Assembly: GCA_007644065.1 (NCBI GenBank)
Contig: VJWN01000015.1
Span: 108,658-172,657, forward strand
From: Margaritispora aquatica
Lineage: Eukaryota; Ascomycota; Leotiomycetes; Helotiales; Discinellaceae
Direction of reading: 5' to 3'
Length of the DNA: 64,000 nt
Under the pieces are notes generated by a model that was not told where the DNA came from, did no database searches, and was given only the letters and a program-made list of their open reading frames with translations. The position numbers and the translations under genes are program-made. Below are positions 55,088 through 64,000 of the stretch, in pieces (the stretch's first letter is position 1; each line of letters starts with the position of its first letter).

Positions 55088-57131
55088 TCACTTCCCACCA
55101 GCAGGTTTAACATCATCCTCGTCTCGAGGCAGCTGCATACCCATCATGCCCATCAGATTCCCACCCGGTCCCGCCATACCCGCTTGACTCTTGAAGCTCT
55201 CGAGGAGGTTCTTGGCGAGGTTGAAATCGATGTCAAGTTCACCATCTTCTTCATCTGAGCTATCATCATCTTCTTGTTCGTTTTTTGCCTGGTTTGATTT
55301 CCCCTTATTGTCGCCATTGGCTTTCAGTGCTTTAGGGGCGGATTTGCTAGTCGGAGGTTCGAGGTCCAGAGCACCCGCTTCTTTGAGCTCGGCATCCATG
55401 AGTGCCATCACTTTGCGCATTTCTGCATCTTCATCAACGCTAGCGTCTCTTTCGTCTTCTAAATCACTGTCCACTTCCTCGATTTGTCGCAGCTTAGACG
55501 TCGATGAGGAGGTAGCGCCCGCGTCGTCTTCAGCTTCTTCGGATGGTAGGCCCATCATCTCCCTCATCATCCGCGCAAACTCTTTTTCGTCGAAACTGAC
55601 ATCTTTGTCTTCATCTTCGGAGTCCTCTTCACTATCATCATCTTCGTCGTCATCATCATCACCATCATCGTCAATGTCCATGTCGTCCATCTTCGCTCCA
55701 TCAATGCCCGCATCGTCATCATTGAGAAATGCCTCAAATCGCTCAACCATCTTCTTCAAATCGGCCTGCGTCTTGGCGTCTCCAAATCCAGACATGGACT
55801 CTTTCAGCACGCTGCCTTTCCCCTTACTCCTGCTCTTTCCATCAAGCTCGGCTTCGAAATCAGCGAAGTTGATGTCGAGCCAGGTTTCAGAGTCGGCACG
55901 AGAGACATCTTTCCATGCTGCAATCTCGGCATCTGTGGGGAGGGTGAGTGAGGGATCGGTGGCGAGATCATCGAGGAGGATGTTCAGTTCGCGTGCTACG
56001 CGGTGATCTTTGTTTGAAGGGTCTTGGACAAGCATTTCGAAGCCCGAAGTCACTTTTATTCCCAGCTCTAGCTGTTCGAGTGCTTTTGGGTTGAGATCGT
56101 CTGGTTTTCTGCTAGCAAGATGATCTTTCCAGCTGCTTGGTGGGGGAAACTCTTGGGATTTGAGCTGAGCATATAAGATCCTGGTGAATCGTGTGGAGAC
56201 TGTCACGAGATCAGTAGGCGGAAAGGCAAGCTCAGAGGAAGGTGCTTGGAGGAGCTTGAGTGCGATTGGATCTCGAAGGTAGAAAGCCTCTGTTGCGGGG
56301 GCGATAGATGAGGGCAGCGTGTGTAGCATATAAGCTAATTTTCGGGGGATGGTAATGGGCGCGTGGTGCATTGAGTTTAATATCTGAGAAGGATAGTTGC
56401 GTAAGCGGTAGAAGGCCTCGGCTTCTATTAACGGGGAGTGAATTGGTATTTCGGGTGTGTTGGTGAGGGTGGTGAGAGCTTCATCGAGCGTCAAGGAGTG
56501 GGAGATGGGTTTCGTTGCTTTGGCGGTGGTGGATGGAGTTGCAGCAGTGAGTGGGATGATTCGGAGTTTGTTTTGATGTATCCATACCTGAGTTTTATGT
56601 AAGTGAGATGGTTTTAGCTTATAAGACGAAGACTTACTCTATTGTCCGCAATCTCTGGATTCAGCCATCGAGGCAGGGCATTGGCAGCTTCGATCAACAG
56701 GAATTCGCCATCAGTATCGACAACTTTGATCCATATATTCGGATACCGATTGCTTAATTCCTTGAGGATATAAACAATAAGCCACTCATCCTCGACTGAG
56801 TCTCCATAATTTGTAACACCATGAAGGTGCATGCTTCCTGCTCAGTAGTTAGAAAAGCTCGGTAAATTTTGAGGGGTAAGAAAGAACCTTTTGAGCTCTC
56901 GAGATCCAACTTGAAATTTTCTCGCTGCCATATATACTCTTTGCATAGGCTCTCAGTCAACTTTATGGATTCCTTTCTGATGATTTCAAGCTGAGCAAGC
57001 AATTCCTTTTGACTTTTCAATTTTGAGTCGATGATGAAAAGTGTGTACTCGACACAGTCTTCTGGCAACCTCTTTGGGAAGCCTGAGAACCCTTCTCCGA
57101 ATCCCTTGAAGTCATCTTTTGGGAAGTCCAT
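55088..57131 (-). CDS. ECD: Ecdysoneless (ECD/SGT1-like) family protein
   Basis: Model: complement(join(55088..56587,56638..56837,56891..57131)), 646 aa. The introns are 50 bp (GTAAGT to ACTCAG) and 53 bp (donor GTTCTT, unusual, with branch CTAAC and acceptor GAGCAG). Conserved landmarks run in order: VEYTLFII, EYIWQRENFKLDL, HGVTNYGDSVEDEWLIVYIL, DTDGEFLLIEAANALPRWL, NPEIADNRVWI, RNYPSQIL and AFYLRDPIAL. The central part holds QTWLDINFADFEAEL-like acidic motifs (read ETWLDINFADFEAEL). A very acidic Asp/Glu run lies near residues 450-480, followed by ELDIDFNLAKNLLESF close to the C-terminus. In animals and yeasts the family acts in pre-mRNA splicing (Prp8 complex) and transcription/cell-cycle control. 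It shares its promoter with the pericentrin-like gene. Confidence 0.93.
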
Positions 57132-57483
57132 TACAGTAATCAGTTTTGGTGCAGAGTTTGTGAGAAGATATCTACCATCGTCTCTTCAATCCTGTTAAAC
57201 TCTTTTGTGGATGAATTTCGCAAAGTTCACAAGGCTGAGGTGGATCTGGATCGGGTAAAGTTCGGGTATGTTCGTCAAGGGCTGGTGCTTGGCATGAAGA
57301 CCCCATCCAAGTAAACAAACAAATCGCGTCCACCAAATACAATCCTGCAATAATTCTTCCCAACGTCAAAATTGCATTTGCTTTGGAGTTTATGGCGACC
57401 ACTGACTTCTTTTAATATTCAAGATACTAACACATTCATATCACAACTTTTTTTGAGCTGTCAGGGCTCAACCCAATTCCAAT
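57132..57483. promoter_or_regulatory. 352-bp bidirectional promoter between ECD-like and PCP1-like genes
   Basis: The two start codons at 57131 (minus) and 57484 (plus) are 352 bp apart, so both transcription units must start here. No clear TATA box is seen near either start, as expected of housekeeping genes. Confidence 0.7.
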
Positions 57484-60400
57484 ATGGTGCAGCCAGGTAT
57501 GAACGGCTTGGATACACCACGAACAAACCTCGGGGACGCAACATATCTCTCTACACAACAGCTGGATTTCGATATTTCGCAAGAGCAGTCTTTCCAATCA
57601 CCTTCGAAGGATAGCAACAACCTCCTTACACAACTACAAAAGGGTCGACGTGGTGCCGTTAACCTCAGGACGCCTCGAAGTCGCGCGGCCTTAACAGACA
57701 GACGGAACCTACCTGCTGGACTCGGTGGTGGAGAATTCACACCTCTTCTCAAGAGCGCTACTAGGAATAGTGCATTGAGGCTTGGTAAGGAAAATGTTGC
57801 GCGAACACCTGCTTTTCTTAGACCCGGCGGACTGGATAAGATACAAGAGGACTTGACACCTCTACCAGCTGGAAGTTCTGTTTATGCCGATTCGAGAAAT
57901 GGATCTTACATGACTGGAACGCCAATGCCGCAGATGGCGGGCAGTAGTGCAGCATCTACACCCGTCGCCATACGCCCCAGACGAAAGGAGGGGCCGGGAG
58001 TTCTTCAAGATGGAAATCAGTTATCCCTTCGCGAGCAGGAGAATGTCATCGACAAAATCGAGAAGGAAAACTTTGGTCTGAAGCTAAAGATTCATTTCCT
58101 GGAGGAAGCATTGCGCAAAGCAGGACCTGGATTCAGTGAAGCAGCATTGAAGGAGAATACAGATCTAAAAGTGGACAAAGTCACAATGCAGAGGGAACTG
58201 TCCAAATACAAGAAGACACTGACTGCATCTGAGCGGGAGGTTGAACTGTTTCGACAACAATTCATGGAGATGCAGGACAAAGTTAAGCAGAAATATGCAG
58301 ATGCAGGCCAGCGGGAAGAGATGGAACGCCTTCGACGACTGTTAGAAGACAAAGAGGCAGAGATTGATCTGCTCAGGAGGCAGCAGCAAAACAGCGAGGA
58401 TCTTCAGGACAAAATTCACGATTTAGAAGCAGACTCAAGGGAGAAGGATCGACTTCTCGATGACCGAGAGGACGAGATTGAGAATCTCAAGGACGACCTC
58501 AAAGTACGGGACAACACAGTTTCGGACCTGGAAGATGCTCTCAAACAAGCCAAGCGCCATGCTATAGAACTAGAGGAAAAGGCTCAAGCTAGTGAAGATC
58601 TGGAAGATGCAAAAGAACAAATCCAGGAACTCGAAGCCGACTTGAAGCGCACCCGGCAAGAAGTTGAAGAAGCAAGAGAAGAGCGACATGAAGCACTGAA
58701 ACAACAAGAGCGTGCCGAGAATGATCTTGATGAACTACAGAGTGAGATGGCCAATAAGTCGGTTACATCCAAAGGTTTCAGCAGACAAATTGAGGAGAAA
58801 TTGAACCGAATGACCGATGACCTGGAAGAACTTCGTGAAAAACATGCACACCTAGAAAATGAATATGCCAACAAGGAACGTACGGTACAAAAGCTTATGA
58901 GCAAAATTGAAGAGCTTAAGCGCGATAACGAGGTTGAGGTCCAGAAAGTCAACGACAAGCTTGAAATTGTACAGACTGAGAAGGAAGCCTCCCTGCGTGA
59001 ACGTCAATTGGTTTCCGACAGGCTTGAACGGTCTCAGAAAGAGCTTTCAAAGAAATCCGAGGAGCGGGATAATGCGATCCGGGATCAAGAAGCACTGTTT
59101 GAGAGGATCAATGCTGCCCAAAAGGAGATACAATTGCTAGCCGATGATAAAAATATTCTCCAAATACGTCATGATGCTTTGACCTCGGAGTCTGCCAGTC
59201 TCCAGCGAGATGTCGCCAGAAATCAGAAGGTCATCGAAGATCTCGAAGACAGGTTGGATCACGAGAAGACACTAGCGCTTGACAATGAACGACAAGTTAG
59301 GGACGAATATTCAGGAGAGATCGGCCGCCTCAATGATGAGCTTGAAGATCTTCGTGCTGAGATCCGTGAGAAGGAGCGACTCGCGAATGACGCTGAAGAC
59401 AAATGGGATAGTGAACGACGCAAACTTGACTCACAGCGGGAGATGGCAGATCAGAAGGCCTCCGGATTACAACGAACAATCGATAGGCTTCAAGAAGCTG
59501 AAGGGAACTTGTCTAGCAAAGAAGCAAAGCTTCAAGAAGCTATCGAAAGTGAAAAAGAACGTCATCGAACTCAGGAAGCAATTCTGAGTCGCCAAATTGG
59601 CGAGCTTAACGAGGAAATTGAGACCAAGAGAAAGAACATCGAAGAGTTGCGATCCGAACTGACCAATGTTCGGGAGGAACTCCGTCTCAGTCATCGTGAA
59701 CAAAAATCGCTAGCTGAGAAAGTGGAGGGTCTGGAAGATGAGGTGGAGATTCTTCAAAACAGCTTAGACGATGAAAGCGAGCAAGCAAACCAAGATCTAT
59801 CCGCAGCTAAGCAAGAATCTGAAGAGCTTCGTCGACAAGTCATCAACCTGAAGCAGGAGATTCGCAGACTCGAGTTTGATCTAGCAGCGGCGCGTGCTGA
59901 GATAGATGCGTTCCAGGGAGATCTAAAGGCTGGAGAGGGAAGCAAGGAACAAATCGCCTCGAGATTGAGAGATGTTGAGGCACAACTTGCCCGGGTCCGA
60001 CAGGAGAAACAAGCATTGCAAGACCAGCTTGCAAGCTTGAATCTGGAAGTGCACTCACTCCGAGCATCCAAGACAGATGCCGAAGCAGAACGGGATGAGC
60101 TAAAGGGCCACATCCAAGCGTTACAACAGCAGGAAGAGGAAACTTTCCGTCTGGATCAAGAGCGCGTTGAACTTCGTACCTCCAAGATGAAACTTGATAA
60201 TGAAGTCCGCCGTCTGCGTGAGGAGAATAAATCCGCCGTAGCCCAGCAGGAAGCCGTTGAAGAAGAGTTGCAACAAGAAATAAACAGAGCTACACTTGAA
60301 GAGTCACGCTTAAACACAGAGATCCAAGATCTGCAACGGATTCTCCGAGGATCATCAGAGAAAAAGGAACTTGCTGCAGCTAAGAAAAATATCCAACAAC

Positions 60401-61870
60401 TAGAGGCTCGCATTCACGAACTCGAGGATCAGATCTTGGCAGGCGAAGCGAACCAAGACATAGCACATGAGGTTTCAATGGTTAAACAGGATCTCTCGAC
60501 AGCACGGCAGAAGGAAGCTGAATATCTCAGACGTGAGAGCGCTCAAAAGGATACTATTCGTGGCCTGAAACGACAAATAACAGATCTCGAACGCAAGACT
60601 CATGATCTTGAAATCTCCCGCCTTATCCCTTCCTCCCCTCCATCATCTAATGGTGGATCTGCCCGTAAATCAGAAGTCAACGAAGTTCGTGCCCAACTTG
60701 CAACTGCTCATCAGAATCTCCGGGACCTTCGAGCACAATTAAAGGACGTCGAGAAGGAATCTGCTCGTAAGCTCAATTCCGTCAATCTTGACCTCCAATC
60801 CCGCACTATTGCTTGGGAAGAAGAGAAGGATGAGCTTGAGCGAGCACTAGATGAGGCTCATGCTGCAAAGCAAGAGTTGGAAGGGAAGAATTCCATCTCT
60901 GAGTCCAGTCTTGCACGCCTCCGAAGCAAAATAGACCGTTTGGAGAAAGCACTACAAGCAGAGCGTCTTAACAGTGGTGAGGACCGTACGATGGTTCTTG
61001 AACGACGAGATTTGCACGAGATGTTGCGAGAGACTCAGCTTCAGGCTGAATCTTTTGAGATCGCTGTTCAGGAGCGCGATCAAAAGATCGCGGCTATTTC
61101 TGGCACAGAATCTCAACTACGTGCAGTGCTTAAGCGTGTTCGTGAAGAGCGAAATCAGCACCGATCTTCTATGACCTTACTTCAGACCCAAGTTGACACA
61201 CTTGAGCAAAAGTATAGACACGCGAAAGACACATACCGAACCAGGGCATCCGAACTCCAATCTCAACTCGAAGCTCTTGAGCAGAAGAACAGACAAGCAA
61301 AGGATGAATGGGCAGCCGAGCGCAAATCTCTTACAAAGGGTGTTAGGTTTGCTAACATGTCCATGTCCGTTAATGATGATGATGTCGCTGCTCTCAAACA
61401 TGTAATGGAGGAGAAAGAGAAGAAGCATGTCAAGGAGTTGAGGGGTATGGCTATGCAACTCTCCTGGATGAGGGCAAGGTGTCATCGTGAGGAGGAGTTT
61501 AGACATGCGCTTGCATATGGCAAGACATACATGGCGTTGCAAATTGAGCTATTTGAAGCTTGGTAAGTCCCATCTTCTCTACTCTACAAATATATCATGT
61601 ACTGACAGCAATTCTAGTAACAAGGCAGACATTGCTCTTATTGAGAAGTTCGGCGTTCCTCGCCGTGCTAAACCAGAGAAAAAATTCACCTTCAAGCAAG
61701 TCGCCCAAATGGTGCGAGCTACTATCCGTATGCGTAAGAGCGCAGAGGAGTGGGCAGAGCGGAGGAAGTTAGGGGAGAAGATCCAAGCGAAGGTCGAGGA
61801 GATGAAGGTTATGGCCAAGAGGACAGGTGCTGTGGTTGATAAACCACGGTTTGTCCTGAAGAGCTTTTGA
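57484..61870 (+). CDS. PCP1: Spindle-pole-body pericentrin-like coiled-coil protein (Pcp1/PcpA/Spc110 type)
   Basis: Model: join(57484..61562,61618..61870), 1443 aa. The single 55-bp intron (GTAAGT to ATTCTAG) splits a Cys codon and joins LQIELFEA to CNKADIAL. The N-terminal ~175 residues are low-complexity and Ser/Thr/Pro-rich, containing SP/TP sites. The CM1/centrosomin motif follows at ~180-250 (LSLREQENVIDKIEKENFGL, then LKIHFLEEALRK); this motif recruits gamma-tubulin complexes. About 1000 residues of near-continuous heptad coiled coil follow. The C-terminal PACT-like domain starts at ~1312 (HVKELRGMAMQLSWMRARCH, then REEEFRHALAYGKTYM) and ends with a basic helix that could bind calmodulin. 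The full architecture (CM1, coiled coil, PACT) matches Pcp1/PcpA. Omitting the last exon would remove much of PACT. Confidence 0.94.
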
Positions 61871-64000
61871 GTAGACATGGTTGTAGCAGTAGTATGAAAT
61901 CTTGTGATACTAGAGTACTAGTTAACTGGAGGAGTCATGTGGGAACTTGAGTGGCGTTCGGACTTGGGTTCTGGATTGGACTGGGCTGGACTGGACTGAG
62001 TCTGGGTTGCATGCATTGGGAGCGTTCGCTTGCTTTATGTTTATGATAATCATGCCTGCTCTTTTCTGCAGAAACGACAATTGAACGATTGAATACAAAA
62101 CTTTCATCAATCTCTTTCGTCTTCAAGAATCGTAACTTCAAGCAACTACTCTTACCTGTAATTCAGCTGTAGACCCAAAAGCTGGTCAAGTAGAGGGTCT
62201 TTGTCTGCTGCATTGCCTGAGTAGTTTCATTAGCAGGCATCTCTGTCTTTCGGTGCATTGGAAACTCGGGACTCTATAGAGTAGATGTGCATCAATTCAA
62301 GATTCTTCTTGTCGGTAATCAAAAGCCAGTTCGACTTCAATCAATTACTCGTATTGAAATCACAACGGTCTTGAGTGTCAGCCAGGTGAATACAACCCCG
62401 CTGTTAGGCATTGCTTCAGAGCTACACATGAATAAGCATGAATTCTGCTGTCAACGAAAACTCATAACTGCCTTGTTATCAAGAACTATGCATGGCCATC
62501 GTTTTTAACTCGACTCGTATCGATACATAAACACCGAGAAACAAAGAGTGCTCCTTTCTTTCGTGCTGGTCACATATATAGAGCTTTGGGTGCTGGAAGA
62601 GATTTCTACTTCATCCCCCATAACAGAGATCGGGCGTCGATTCCACCTCGCCCAGCTCAAACTCCATGGAATGTGATTAAAGCCTTGTTATTCCCGTTTC
62701 TCATGCTAAGGGTGCAGCTTGTTGTGATTATATACCCCACACTCTCCTCACATAAAATGTTGATTTGATTGTGAGTGATTAGCTCAAAGTGAATCAAAAT
62801 CAAGTGAAAGCGAGTACCAATTCACCTGGTTACCTAGATTTGAAGCAAAGACGAACTTATGAATCTCTCCGGTTGTAAACCGGCTGAACTATAAACTCAG
62901 CATCTCTTCCGGTTTGGGGAGATTCATGCTTTGTCGGCAGTACAGCCGTAACTAATAATGGTTCCGTTAGGTTGAGGTTTGGCGGTTGGAATCTTGCATA
63001 GAGATCTTTCTTACACTTCTCCGACATTGAATCATATCGAAGATGAAGGAAACTGGAGGATCAAACTTGGTTCTAAGTCATGTCTCATGTGTGAAGAGAT
63101 TGGGGATATGTGGCTGTTGCTCTCAAGTAAAACAAACCTCGCTATCAACATCCATAATGATACTTCACTGGGTTCATAATTTTGATGGATGTCAGAGGTA
63201 TAACTCATGAAATCAACGATACTCGATCATCTTGTTTGACGACCAGTCATTAAGCGAGTGAGTGGCAAACTCGGATCATCTTAAATGTATACATGTGCCT
63301 TGACTTTTGATATCTCGGGTATAAAAGATCGAGCTCAGGCTGTACTCGCAAATCATACCTCTCACATACACTTAACGACGAAACATGATGTGCGACCAGC
63401 TGGTTGGCACGAAAAATCGGGTCCTGTATGAACAGATGGGGGGATAGGCAGATTTCTCGTCGTTTATATTGTTTCTGAAAATGTGGCAATCTTATATACC
63501 GCTGCGCAATTAGTTAGAATCGTCGTGGATGCCGCCTTGTCTCTCGCCATCAGGGCTTTTTCTGTCAAGAAAATCCGAACTGCTGTCGACTTTAGCGAGA
63601 TATTATTGTGCTTGAGGGCATCTTATTCCTGACTTTTATCATTCTCCTAGATAATGAACACGTACTTAAATTTGAGGAGCTCTACATACGACGTTTAAAA
63701 AGCCAGGCTTCAGAACGAGAACGTATCACATAGGCCTTTACGTAATGTTATGCGCACCACACCTTTTCGCCAAAACTTCATGAATCCCAAGCTCGGATAG
63801 CCATGCTATCACTCAAAGCGAAATTTGATTGGCGAAAGGGTCACCACAAGGGAGAAATATCTTTTATTTGTAGCAGGTGTGAAGATATGGGAATTCAGCT
63901 CTGCTGTCGTTACATAAAATGAAAGTCTTCTGCTGCCAATGTCAAATCGTACTTCAATTGCCATATCCTCGAGAGGATTCATATAATAAAGTTGAGATAC
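61871..64000. other. Terminal intergenic region, no supported gene
   Basis: Only short open frames with no domain signal are present. GGACTGGGCTGGACTGGACTG near 61,975-61,997 is a small direct repeat. An imperfect inverted repeat at 62,859-62,927 is listed separately. A gene could start beyond the window edge. Confidence 0.4.
62859..62927. repeat. Imperfect inverted repeat with nested CCGGTT hairpin
   Basis: ATGAATCTC (62859-62867) pairs with GAGATTCAT (62919-62927). Pairing extends inward through a CC/GG step and an AAACCGG/CCGGTTT pair, with a 6-nt insertion on the left arm. The left arm also contains CCGGTTGTAAACCGG, a perfect small hairpin. It does not fold as a tRNA. Confidence 0.6.

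Noticed and set aside
55191..56006. 271-codon plus-strand Ser-rich open frame
   Set aside because: It is the antisense shadow of the acidic ECD-like coding exon (Asp/Glu codons read as Ser/Val on the other strand).
62859..62927. tRNA-like fold
   Set aside because: It has an inverted repeat but no A-box/B-box consensus, no TpsiC loop and no cloverleaf spacing.

Overview
The window reads as euchromatic nuclear DNA of a filamentous ascomycete (Pezizomycotina). Genes lie on both strands, and introns are short (mostly 45-110 bp) with GTAAGT/GTATGT-type donors and CTAAC/CTAAT branch sites. The families are typical of these fungi: ACS/Dal5-type MFS transporters, a hybrid histidine kinase, WSC/GLEYA wall proteins, GH28 pectinases, and a pericentrin-like spindle-pole protein. 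Two pectin-degrading enzymes suggest a plant-associated lifestyle. The overall look would fit Leotiomycetes, but that placement is inference. Exon joins were deduced by hand from splice signals and protein-family continuity.

Layout. 0.4-5.6 kb: a low-complexity Ser/Pro-rich hypothetical protein, an OXR1/TLD protein (minus strand), and a GPI-anchored Kre9-like wall protein. 5.6-10.9 kb: a possible relic of a Zn2Cys6 regulator, a three-exon Dal5-type permease, and a six-exon NADP-dependent alkenal/prostaglandin-reductase-like enzyme. 11.8-13.7 kb: a CA microsatellite and a multi-exon hypothetical gene. 14.5-16.3 kb: a seven-exon rhamnogalacturonan hydrolase (minus). 17.6-21.5 kb: an intronless ACS transporter followed by a sulfamidase-type sulfatase on the same strand, a plausible sulfur-scavenging pair. 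23.5-25.5 kb: two convergent small hypothetical genes. 25.5-38.5 kb: a gene-poor stretch with one small hypothetical gene (35.0-35.6 kb) and a possible relic of an NLR (STAND) N-terminal domain.

38.5-42.4 kb: an endopolygalacturonase (plus), then a WSC-WSC-GLEYA surface protein gene (minus) broken by a nonsense codon at the Glu of its GLEYA motif. 42.5-44.2 kb: AT-rich and repeat-rich DNA with a cluster of TACTGTA palindromic motifs. 44.2-48.9 kb: an eight-exon hybrid histidine kinase with a GC-AG intron and a frame-preserving intron. 49.4-50.8 kb: TAN1, the tRNA ac4C adaptor. 53.2-54.7 kb: an APH-fold protein that appears to be a pseudokinase. 55.1-61.9 kb: Ecdysoneless (ECD/SGT1-like) and Pcp1/PcpA (CM1 plus PACT), divergent from a 352-bp shared promoter. 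The last 2.1 kb holds no gene I can support.

No tRNA, rRNA, CRISPR, intact transposon or secondary-metabolite core gene was recognised. No clearly unprecedented multi-gene system was seen. The strongest oddities are the GLEYA nonsense allele, the proline-less sulfatase motif beside a matching transporter, the degenerate APH kinase, and the intron anomalies in the histidine kinase.
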